Below, one piece after another: positions 15,001 through 25,747 of a DNA stretch of 64,000 bases. Both the position numbers and the translations under genes were made by a program. This DNA comes from Oscarella lobularis (Eukaryota; Porifera; Homoscleromorpha; Homosclerophorida; Oscarellidae). The notes beneath the pieces were generated by a model that searched no databases, had not been told where the DNA came from, and saw nothing but the letters and a program-made list of their open reading frames with translations. The stretch covers positions 1,922,001 to 1,986,000 of the forward strand of contig NC_089187.1 in assembly GCF_947507565.1 (NCBI RefSeq). Reading direction: 5' to 3'. Each line of letters begins with the position of its first letter. Position 1 is the first letter of the stretch.

Positions 15001-18000
15001 AGTCGTACTCTATAAGATCTTCCAGTACGGGAAAGGTCGTGTCTATAACAGTTCCGTTCGATGTCGTTTCGACGCGTAGACCAGCAAAATTGTACGCTCT
15101 CACAACAAAACGATAAAACCCGCCTTGTTTGCCGTCAATGACCCGTCCCATGGAATAAAATGCTGACGCCGCATACTGCCACGGGGACATTTCAACGCCG
15201 TTCTTATCGATAACGCTCGTTTCGACGTATCGAATGCCGCTTTCTTTGTCGAGAAAATCGAATGCGCCACACAGTATCTGAGGAGGTCGAAAGGGCTTAT
15301 TCGGCGGCCAAAATTCCATGGTCTCGTACGACTGACAAACTTTAAAATTGCCGAACGCCGATGTCCTCTCGGTCCAAGCGTCGATGTCGACGCCGAAATT
15401 CTGACCGTCGTATAACGCGCCTTTGTTCGGCGACGTTGCGTCGACAAGAACGCCGTCGGTTTCGACTGACACACTCAATCCGGCGGCGTTTTTGGCTCGC
15501 ACGGCGACGCGATAAATCGCTCCGTTTTCGAGAGCAAGTTGAGGAAAGCAGACCGTCGTCTTTAGCATCACGTCGAGCTCCTCTTGCACCATGCTTCCGT
15601 TGTAGCTGTACACGGAAACGTAGTAGTGTTCAATGGGACTCTCCAATTCGACGAAGGCGTTTGTCCATCGCGCGCAGATTTCCTCGTTCGACGTCTGAAA
15701 ATCGATGTCGGGAGAGTGAACGTCGTTGTCGCCGTCGCCGTCGCGCAAGTAGATCACCCCGTCGCTTGGCGGCGTTTCGTCCACCAAGATCCCGTCTGAC
15801 CAAAATGTCGTAATCAACTCGGCTTTGTTCACGGCGCGTCCCGTCACGAAATACCGGTGAGCGTGACGGTACTCAAAGGACGGAAATACCACCCGCGTCG
15901 TACCGTTCGGTCCGAAACCGACGTCGTTGAACGGAAGCATGTCCGTGCCGCCTTTGTACGTTCCGATCGCCGCTTGAACGAGGGCGATTCCACTCTCGGG
16001 ATCTTGACACGTCCAAGTGGCTCCGAAATTCGTCAAATTCGCCGCGAAGTCGGCGTCCTCGTTGACATAGCCGGGAATCAGGTCCGCAATTTCCGAACAG
16101 ACGGGATTCGTTATGTCGACTATCATTCCATCAGACGAATATTGGCTACTCAGACCTGCTCGATTGTACGCTACAACAGAGGCGACGTACGTCTCCTTTG
16201 CGATTAAGTGAAGGCCGTCCTTGTACCCAAAGTAGCGATCAACGCGCACGGCGTCAAATTGCTTATGACCAGACGAATCGACAACGGTCCAATCGAAGTA
16301 GTCCATTCCGCTTTCGTCGTCGTAGATTCCCAACCAACACGCCTTAAAACTCTCCTGCGCAAGCTGGAAGTCGTAGTCTTCCACGCAATCGTACGAACCG
16401 TCCATGGCCGGAGAGACCGAACTTCCGACAAGAGGTTTCGTGTGATCGATAAAAACGCCATCAGTCGTCGTAATTCCTTCTACGCTGACCGAATTGATTG
16501 TTCGGAAAGATACGTAATATATCGTTTTGTGCTTCAAGACGAGATTGCTGTTTGAAAGATTTTTCGTCTGCATAATGTCCGTATAAGGTTGAAGCTCTTC
16601 GCCGCCTTTCGTCGTTCCAATGGCCCACTTGGCCACCGAAACGTTCGACTCCTCTTCGAGTATATCATCATATGTCGCTCGAATAGCGTTATAGCTGCAA
16701 TCGTAGTCGATATCCAACGCTTCGTTTCCGTCGCGAAACTCGACGACTTCAGGAGGCGTTAGGTCGACTAAGAACGGGTCGGCGGTGATTGACGACGTCA
16801 GACCGGCGGAGTTGTGACAAGTGGCCGTGACAGCGACATGCGACCGGTGCGACCATTGCATATCGCCAATTGTAGTCGTTTCGGCGTCCCCGACGTCTCG
16901 TTCCTCGACCAAGGGCACGGAACCGGCCGTCGGTTTCGCCGTAACGGTGAAATGCAACCATTCGGACTCGGGATCGCGAAAGCCGACAATGTCGACGGTA
17001 AACGATCGCGCGTCGTCTTGTCTCGCCGTCACAACGGCCTTGCTCGTCTCGGGCGGAGTGAAGTCCGGCGTAGCGAAACATATCTCCGGAACGATGGTGT
17101 GTACTTGGGTGGGACGCGACCACGTGAAGAGAACGTGCCACACAGTAAATAGGGTGCCCCATTCAAACGTGCACTCCCAGATCTTCCAGCTCGGACAATG
17201 TATAATAGGTCCCATGATGCCTATGCCGACGCTCAATGTAATGGTAATTGGCTTGTTTATGACCTTGAAGTCGGCGCACGCTTTCAGTACGTCGCCGCGA
17301 ACGCCGACGTCGAGTGCGGGCACGAACATCGTGTCTAAGAGAGTGATGTCGAGTTTAAGCGAAGCGGACGCAATGCCGAGCGTAACGGTGACGGCGCCCG
17401 TGAGAGTCAGCGATCCCTGCGGAAGAAGACGCGCCGTCATAGTTTGCGATATCGGACACAGTTCGGCCTCGTAATTGACGGCAACGTGGCCCGAGACGGC
17501 GAACTCGAGCGAGAGAACGACTCCCATAAACTCGGCGATGACGACCCATTCCGAATCGCACGTGGGATCCAATTCGGGAAATTCGCACGTTTTGTAAAAC
17601 GTCTTGACGAGGTTATAGAGTTCGCCGCTACTCGTGTAACAATCCGACGCGTTCTCGTCGTCGTTTTGCTGTCGCTTCTTACGTCGACGTCGAGAATTGT
17701 CGCCTTCGAAATCGATAAGCTTCTCATTGGCAATCGTATCGTCACAAATGACAAGAGACAACAAATTAGCGTCCACCTTACTCGGATCAAACGAGTTTCG
17801 TAGAACCGGAACGGCTAGCGATATCGTACTGTCTTCCAAGTCGCCGCCGATCACCGTACGTTTCTCCTGTTCGGCTTGGGCGCCGCTATTGTGAGTGATG
17901 ACGAGCGACTCGCCATTTTCGATAAAGCAGACGTCGATGGCACCGGACGGTACGCGCACGGATCGATCGAGTTCCAAGTTGACGCCGTACATGACCGGAA

Positions 18001-21000
18001 TTCCACTATAAGTCGTGTCCTCCTCATGCGGCGGTTCGATGAAGTCGAGCTTGCAGCTGAAACCCGGCTTCGCAGCGCAACGCAAAATGGCAAAGAATTC
18101 GATGTCGAACTGAACGAAGGAAACGGTTCCGACGACATTTTCGCCGCTCGTCACGATTTCGCTCGGTTTGACGACTTCGACGGGTAAATCAATGGGTTTG
18201 TATTTGTTCGACGCTTCGATGAGTCCACTTGAATCGGTCGCATATCCGGCAATCCAACCTTTCTGACCGCTTTCGGCGTGGAAAACGTGATGATCGGGTA
18301 GCGGATCGCCCGACAGCATGTTGCCCTCGCTGTCAAGAAAATCCGTAATCCACAAATAGCTCTCATTCGCTGCGTAAAACATTCCCGTTCCAAACGAGTC
18401 GGTGAACTCTTTCATCGTCATTTTGACGTCTTTTGGCGTCGTGACGTCCGTCAGCGGTTCCAACGAAGCCTTTAGAATACCGTAGAGAATTCCGACTGAT
18501 CCTCCGTCATCGCCGGGAAAGCTGTGAACGCCGTGAATATAGACCCAATCTTGAACGACCAGAACGCCAAAACGACCGCGAATGGCCGTTCCGTTCGCGT
18601 CGAGAACTCGGTAAATTCGCTTGATAACGCCCGAATCTTTTTCCTGAACGACGAGAAGGTTCGGATTATCGGCCTTGTCTTCGGTTCCAAACATCGAGAG
18701 CAGATAATGCGTGCCTTCCTTGTCAATCGGAGATATACCTTGGACTTGATAGTTCTCGAACAAGCCGGGAATTATTGTTCGATTTCGTTCGAGAACGGCC
18801 AGATGGGTGTACTTCACTTTGAATACGACATTCCTATAGGTGTCCGACGATCGACGCATCACTTGAACACACGTATCATTGGAACAATACGGCAGTTCCC
18901 AAGGATTGGCCAGCGTTCCCGGAGCCAAACCGGTGTCAATCAATAAGAGCGTGTCAACCCAGTCGCGAACGGTGCTCAAGAGTTTGAGTGGCTCCGTTTT
19001 TAACCACACAAGAGCGTCATCGATTCGTTTCACGATTTCGTCGCTGATGAATCGCCTAATTCCATAGAAAAGAAAACGAAAGTCGAGAACGATGTCTGTC
19101 GCGGCGTGCAGGACGGAAAAGATGGCGTCTTTCACCAAGCCTTCTAATTTCCAGGCGAGCGACACGGCACTATTGATGATCTTCGCCGCCGGTTTCATCA
19201 CGTAACTCGTCGCGTTGAAAACCGTGAAAAAATTGCAGAGGTCGACCAAAGTTTCAGAAAATTTTTCGGCGACGTGCAAAGACGTGCTCGAAGCGGCGAG
19301 CACCGTGTCGCTCACGCCGCGCCACGCGTTTTTTCCAAGCTGAACGACCGAGTCTAGGCTAGCGACAAGAGGAAAGCCGCTCGCAAGAGAAGTGCACTTG
19401 GCTCCGAATGCCTTTCGGTCTTCCTTGGACACGAGTCTGTCCAGAACCGAATTCGCCAGCGCGACGACGTTCTCTGTGGCCGCCGACATAGCGAAGTCTA
19501 ACAGCGAGTCAAGTTTTGCTTTCACCTCATCTATCATATCATGAAGCATTTTGACGTACTTGTTCACGTCATCAACGATGCCGAGAAACTCGTCTAGCAA
19601 GCCTATTTCGTCTAAAATTCCCTTGGCCTCTTGAATTAACTTCTCCAAATCGTCGCTAAACATCTGCTTGAGACACAGAGTGCCTTCGACGCAATCGAGA
19701 TTGACATACGAAGCCCAGTCACCCGTGTATACGTCGGTCATCTTGTACAAATCGCCAAGAAAGTTGGAAATCTTTTCCGCGAGTGACGATATCGGTGCTA
19801 AAACGGTCGTCGTCATCAACACGAGTTTTTCGCTTGCGCTGCTCGTCGTCGCGTTGACGAGCGCCTTCCACGAGCCCTGAAGGTCCGTTAACGAGTCGCC
19901 GTAGGTGACGACGACATCGACGTAAACGCTAAAGGAGCAGGACGAGAGCAAAGTCGACTTCAGATTCGTCGCAACGTTCTGAATGTTTTGGAGAACGTTC
20001 GAAACGTAATTGCCAATTACGTCGACGAGCGACAAAACGCCGTCGATGATGTCCTGAACAAATTGCAGGCCGCCGGAGAGATAGTTCATTGCGACCGTGC
20101 CAGCCTGAAAAAGAGCCGCCGAAAATTTATCGAAAACCTCTTGAAGAATCGAGCGAAATTCCGCAAACCCGAATAGAATCCAATTCAAAATCTTATCGCG
20201 CACCTTTTCGCCGGCGCTGACAAAATTGTCTGATTGCGTCAGAAATTCAAGCACCGACTCGATCCATCCGGCAACGTTGAGCGTCGTATCAAGCACCGCG
20301 TCGACGACGTTCTTAAGCTCATCGATTCCAGGAACGCCTCGCAGTGTGACGGCGACCAGATCAGTGACGTTCTTTGCCGTGGCAACGAATTCGATGAATT
20401 CCTTGCTGTCGTTGAGATACGCTTTGGCATCTTCGACGTACGTTGTTTCATACCAGGCGACAAACGCGCCGAAATTGGTCGTGAGCGTTTCGTTCACCGA
20501 CTCGACGAACGCCGACGCGTACTCGTCGAAATGCGTCAGAACTTTGTCGTTTAAGAACCCCTTAACGAGATCCACTCCTTGTTCCAATAGATCCTGACTT
20601 AGTTTGAATACGTCAACGGTGTCGAGACGCGATCCGTTAAACGGAAGCGTGCCGAATACCTCCTCAGAAGCGTTCTTCAAAAAGCCGACGACGTTGTCGG
20701 CGAGATCGCGCCCTGCTTCATTGCAAATGTTTCGCGCCGCGTAGACGTACGATTCCAGCGTGACGATAGTCGTGTTCACCGTGTCGCACACCTCCTTCTC
20801 CACCGAATCGATAATGGCCTGCATGTCGGCCAATCCGCCGTTCACCAAACCCTGACTGAAAATGGGATTTAGAGCGAGCTGCTGAACTATGTTCGTCGCT
20901 TGAGTGACGACCGAATAGCCGCTAAGCTGAGCGCGAAGATCGTCGATGACGGCTTTCGACGAATTGAGCGTCAATTTGAACTGTTCGACCAACGTCTGAA

Positions 21001-24000
21001 ACTCGGTCATAAACACTCTGGCAACGGCGTCTCCTACATCGAAACCGTGACGGAGACCGTCGACGATTACCGCGCCTTTGTCGGTAAAATTGGTGAAATC
21101 CGTGGCCAAGCCAAGAACTTGATAAAACGTCGATAGACCTTCCGATTCGACGACGCCTAAAAGTTGCTTGGCGAGGCCGGCGAGAATCGAAGAAACACTC
21201 GGTCCATCCAAGATAACAGACGCGTTGAAGTTCAGTATCTCATCAGCTACTTGACAGACGGTCAAACCAAATTGCTTTGCCGGATCGTCTGGAAACGAGT
21301 CAACGACGTTCGTGATATTTTGCACGATGTTCGTCACGTTCGTAATGTAACCTTCCAACCTGTCGATCGGCTCGGTGACGTGGACGACAACCGAGTTGCA
21401 CATTGCAGTCAAATTTTCCAGTCTCGGCGTCAGAAACGAGTCGACTATGGTTTCAAGTTTTCCTATAATTATGTCAGCCAAATTGAGTTCATTCAGCTGT
21501 AATACATAATCGTTTACAGCGTTGATATACGAATCAGCGACGAAGCTCGCATTAATGGCCAAGTCAAGCAAATCGACGGCTTGATTAAAGCCGTCAATTA
21601 TAGGCTGAATTGGCTTTATGAGACGATCGATGTCAGAGAACTTGACTTCGAGATAGTCGAGCACGTGCAGGACCACTTCAACGAGCGGCGCGATGGCGTT
21701 TCGCACTTCGCCGACGACTTCGACGGCCGTATCGAGAACTTTGTTGAGCAAATTTGACAAGATGTCGTTCTTGAAGGCGACGCCGACGACGAAGATCGCC
21801 TCCCCGTCGATCAAATCGACGTTGAGATCAAACATGTGAAGCCGCGCTTTGGCTTCGTTATGACTGTCGATGTCGAACTGGCCGTCGAATATCGACAAGT
21901 AGATCCGAACGAGATTGCGCAGACGCGCCGTCAACGTAGACTTCATATCCGAAGCCCCCATGTCGATGGAGTACGACTTGTCGATGCCAAAGTCTTTATC
22001 GGCGAGAGGCTTTAGGGGATCAATGTAGTCCCCCAGAGATCGTTTCACCAGCGTCTCTTTCACTTCTCGCGCCGAACGAAGACGTTCGCCGCGTTTCAGA
22101 GCGTCGAGCGACATCGGATCGGTTCGTCGCGAGAAAAACTCGCGCAAACTCGACTCCGAGTGAAGGCGTTCATCGATCGATCGACTGTACAGGACGGCGA
22201 GAGTTTCCACGGCGACGTCGGATACCTCGTCGACGCGTCTGATCATCGCCTTGACGACGGCGACGTGCTCTTGCGACGTCGACGTCTCGTTTTTCAACAC
22301 CTCAACGTATATCGGTTCGACGTCGCTCCAATTGTAGCGACGCAATCCGAATAGAGCGTTCGAACGAACGTTAGCCGACGGATGCTGAACGAGCTCGGAG
22401 AGCGTCAAAAAGCTGACGTTGTGCGCCGCACTTCCAAGTGCTCTCGCGTACGTCGCCACGTGATCGTGCACGTCGCCGCCGCGAACGGGCTGCGAACGCA
22501 GTCGCGATTCCAAGTGCGTCACGATCGCATTCGCCGTCTCGACTCGAGCGACTCTCGCTAGGACGCCGAGAGCCGATACGGCGGCGCGACGTTCTCTCGT
22601 CGTCACGTGATCACTCGCGCTCCAAGACAAATTCAAGAGAGCGTCAATGAGACGCGGATGAGGATCGACGATGTCGCGCGTCGACGAAAGAGCGCGAAGA
22701 CGATGGGACGCGGAGAGCGACGCGTTCGAGACGATTTCGATGAGGCACTCCTGTCCGTAGTGCGATTCGCCGAGAACTTGAACGACGTGCTTCCAACGAT
22801 ACGACGAAGGGCTCGTCTCGCCGCAGACGATGTCCACAAGACGTCGTCCTAAGAAATCGTTCTCGCGCACCAAGTCCTTGAGCTTCAGAACGCATTTCGA
22901 TTGCTCGATCATCGGAACGGACTCGTCGACGCAATCGAGCAACTGCTTGATAGTCGTAGGAGGCTTCTGAGTCTCGTCGCCGAACGTTGCTAAAGGAATC
23001 GACTTTCCTTTCGGTATCTTGTGCGAGACGGCGACGCCGTCTTTGGTCATCGACGCGACGTTCGAATGTCCGACGGAACGCCGGTTGCGCTTCTCGTAGT
23101 CGTTGCATATGTGCCTGAACGCGAGCTTCGAGACGGCGCGCATGCGCATTCGATGCTCGCCTTCGCCCAAGACTATGTCTGGCCCATTTCCGTCGCTCGT
23201 GCGCGGCATGTGGCCGACGATGTGCCGATCGGACGAGCGAAGAAAGCTACCGTTGTAGAAGCGAACGAAATGGCGACGTTCTTCGTGGCGACTGCCTGGA
23301 TGACGTCGTTCCATCGACAGCCAATCATAGTCGGCGTGACTGTACGTCTTCGTCACGTGATACTCGTTGAAGCCCTTTCCTCTTTGTACAGAAAAGCGAC
23401 TGCGATGGCTTCCGCTGCTGTCCGCGTCGAACGACTCGTACTCCTCAAGATGACTCAGAGTCAAATTGATGCCGAACGAGGAGACAATACCTATATAATA
23501 GATCGTCCATTTCTGATCAGAAAAATAAATGATTTTGCTCTTTTTACCTTTTTTGATTGCCAAAACTTCCGCATCGGTGCTTTGGGGATAGAAGACGTTT
23601 CGAATCACGCCGTTGCTGTCTTGGACGAAATAGAATTTTCCGGCGAGCTTCTTTGCCAAATCCTTGTCCGATTGAGAACGTTTTATGACGAAGAGAGGAT
23701 CGCTGACCAAACCGCGGGGATTTTCCACTTTCATTTCGAGCAGCCACGTTGACTCGGAGTATCGCCCGAGCGAAAAGAGTTTGATCTAACAGGCACAATT
23801 TAATTAGGAGGACTGAATTTATTTAATGACGTCGCGCTTAATTAGTCGAGTTAAGAAATGGTCTCAACGCCGTTCTTGTGCGAATCGAAAGCGGTAGTAA
23901 GGAAGTGCCATTTTCTCACGATTTAGCGCGTGTCCGACTAGACGCTTTCATGGCTATTTTTAACAAACTATCTCCCGGGCACTTCCAGGAACTAGCTTTG

Positions 24001-24258
24001 TTGTTTCGTTCGACTTACCTCAGCGGCCATTCCAAGTCCTCCACTCGTCTTTGATTGAAATCCCAATTGCATGACATAATCGTAGAGTAGACAGCGAGCC
24101 GACTCGTGCTCATAGCTTAGTTCTACGCCGGCTTTCGCTTCTCGAAAGCTTTGGCGATCGATTGTCATCTTTGCTTCTTTCTCGCCGCGCTTGCTGGAAG
24201 CAGGTGCAGAGACGCAAACGATTAGAAAAGTCGCGACGTAAACGCCGTAGAAAGCCAT
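1..24258 (-). CDS. Giant secreted lipid-transfer-like/adhesion mosaic protein (3' end beyond window)
   Basis: The gene starts at ATG 24258 with a signal peptide ([18 protein letters not shown]). Exons that splice in frame are 24258-24019, 23785-23548, 23490-5570, 5512-3685, 3618-3454 and 3400 to about 2393. Further cadherin-like exons continue to the window edge with less certain junctions. Domain order: a vitellogenin/apoB/MTP-type N-terminal module (about residues 30-620), a long region rich in amphipathic helices (about 690-1650), a beta-rich region, a basic furin-like site (RRRRKKR, about residue 2092), about 29 FN3-like repeats, about three Calx-beta-like domains, a cadherin-like domain, Cys-rich ephrin-receptor-like modules, a TSP3 calcium repeat, EGF-like modules, two cadherins, a DUF4215-type CDDG module and more cadherin-like repeats. 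At least 7100 residues are encoded in the window. I see no membrane segment, so the protein is probably extracellular. The role, adhesion or lipid-carrying matrix, is inference. One gene is favoured because the 5570/5512 junction keeps phase 0. Confidence 0.8.
5900..17080 (-). repeat. Array of about 29 FN3-like 'VD.TPP..G..YDG' repeats
   Basis: This coding tandem array has a unit of roughly 110-130 residues. The consensus is a start 'DGv.VD.TPP..G.vyDG...DiDyQ', then a Trp in 'W..F.D.ESGI..Y.W.iGt..g..d', and an end '.Y...V.A.N.AGL....sSDG'. The pattern resembles a fibronectin-III-like beta sandwich with a conserved acidic DxESGI loop. Between units 27 and 28 (about 8100-6480) sits a non-repeat insert of about 500 residues. 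A few units (12-16, 20) have lost parts of the VD.TPP signature. The same unit recurs in the divergent neighbour gene at 25.7-34.0 kb. Confidence 0.8.
17672..17692 (-). other. Polybasic furin-like cleavage site in giant protein
   Basis: Codons on the minus strand give RRRRKKR followed by [10 protein letters not shown], a proprotein-convertase type site in an acidic, low-complexity linker. It lies between the lipid-transfer/helical half and the FN3-like repeat half. Cleavage here would release an N-terminal fragment of about 2090 residues. That the site is used is inference. Confidence 0.55.
21900..24200 (-). other. Vitellogenin/apoB-type lipid-transfer N-terminal module inside the giant gene
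   Basis: This stretch encodes the N-terminal beta-barrel and helical HEAT-like part typical of large lipid transfer proteins (vitellogenin, apoB, MTP). Family features visible: a glycine-rich 'GLGMAAEIKLF' entry strand, '[12 protein letters not shown]', '[19 protein letters not shown]' followed by '[14 protein letters not shown]', then a helical-repeat segment with regularly spaced leucines. The 'AIKKGIV' motif appears only after removing a 57-nt in-frame intron (23547-23491; GTAAAA at the donor, TATATAG at the acceptor). The module is followed by helical sequence rather than a recognisable lipid-pocket beta-sheet domain, so lipid binding is not shown. Confidence 0.65.
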
Positions 24259-24301
24259 AATATTTGCCGCTGCGTTGTTAAATGAAAGATCTGCTTTAGG
24301 C

Positions 24302-24316
24302 TTTATATAATATATG
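24302..24316 (-). promoter_or_regulatory. TATA-like element upstream of giant gene
   Basis: Read on the minus strand the sequence is ATATATTATATAAAG, ending about 45 nt before the ATG at 24258. The placement fits a TATA box with a short 5' UTR. No initiator was verified. Confidence 0.35.
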
Positions 24317-25747
24317 GCGGGTGTTTAATTGATGTCTAAAACGGGTTTACTAACACACCTATAGCGACAGTGCTTGTCCTAGTGCAGCGCACTGAAACAT
24401 CACTGTTTTTACCGATACATCAACTCTAATGTCATTTTTACGTCGTTAAAACCGATTCATTAACTTAATTATTAGAGCTAAAACTGAATTCGCAGTATGC
24501 ACGGTTTTTAGTCATCCATTACAGTCTGAGCAGATAGCTTTTGTGACGGACTAACTAAAGATTCGAAGTTCTTGCGTTAGTTTTCCTGAAGCATGCATGC
24601 ACGATGCACGAGGAAGTGCCTTCTTACTGTATTGCTTTAGAAACTGACTTCACCGCTCATACATGTACTTAATTGCTTGTCTTCGTGTGAAAACATCGCA
24701 GTAGCGCCACTGTATGTATAGGTAAGGAGTGCTTTCCAATAGCACGCCTTGGGGCACGTGCATCCGGTCTCCGGTTACTCAGAACAGAGATAATATAGGG
24801 ATAAGCACCATCCAGACAGACAATAGCGATTCCACTTTAATCGCAAGATGCGCTGCAGGCACCGAAAAATGAATTGTTCGCTCGCGGAATGGCAGAAGGA
24901 ACTATTCTCGCCAAACAGTGGGATCGTCATTAGGTATAGTGAGAGCAGAAAGAGACGCGAAAATCTCAAAACGACGAGTTCTTCTAAAGGCGACGTCATG
25001 TTAATATTCTTTACAGTATCCGTATTATCCCGATCAAGCTTCCTTGGGCGCTCGTCCAAAAACTTCTGTCGATAAAAAGGGGTTGGACGCTTACTAATGT
25101 ACCATATGTACATGCACAAGTACATGTACATGTGCTAGTCGTTCTCGGCTCTGGCGTCGGATCCGGCTTCGCCACTATATTAAAAACAACCGACACTTCG
25201 AACAAAAGCCGGGTACATCCGGTCCTTTGTTCTCTCTCCATTTGCACTGAACGAAGGTGCCGTTGTGCCGGCGTTCGCAAAAGGCCGATGCCGTAAAAAC
25301 GGTCAAAAGCATCTTTGATAAAATCAGTAACTAACTGAGCGATCACGGTGCTCCACTCTATGGCTATAGCCAGCATCGTGTCTCACTCGACTTCCGAACC
25401 GTGGGTGCAGTTCAGAAACGGCGAAGCGGATTTTATTGTTGTATGAGGGAGTTCTGCCAGACTTGCCAGAGGCAGGCGGAACTAACGCCCGGAAGTAACG
25501 TCGTATAACTGCAACGACGCACAGGCTTGAGAGCTAGTCAGAATAACGGGGCCTTCGCTTTGACTCTCTGAGTATGTAGAGCTAGTAGTCAAGCACCCGC
25601 TACGCTAATAAATCTATTTCAGCGTAAGACAGCATGGTTCATTAATTTGAGAGCGGCGAGTACAACGCGGCTTTGGACTCAGAACCGTTTTGCATGCGCG
25701 CCGTTTTTCTCATTGTTTCTAGCTCTTTCTACGTATGTCTCTCTAGA
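24317..25747. other. Shared divergent intergenic region of genes 1 and 2
   Basis: About 1.4 kb separates the two head-to-head paralogues and probably holds both promoters. I see no convincing gene. Minus-strand frames at 24775-25131 and 25011-25376 are open but resemble no family I recognise. A short alternating TACATG run (about 25105-25130) and a CACTATATTAAAAAC stretch near 25172 are the only notable local features. Confidence 0.45.

Noticed and set aside
20226-20597. Plus-strand frames of 100-150 codons across the gene 1 region (this one and others such as 6443-6895, 7349-7900, 15361-15813)
   Set aside because: Mirror frames of the long minus-strand exon, with Arg/Ser-rich composition and no motif of their own.
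24775-25376. Open minus-strand frames between the two giant genes
   Set aside because: No family resemblance; low-complexity ends and position in the probable promoter region.
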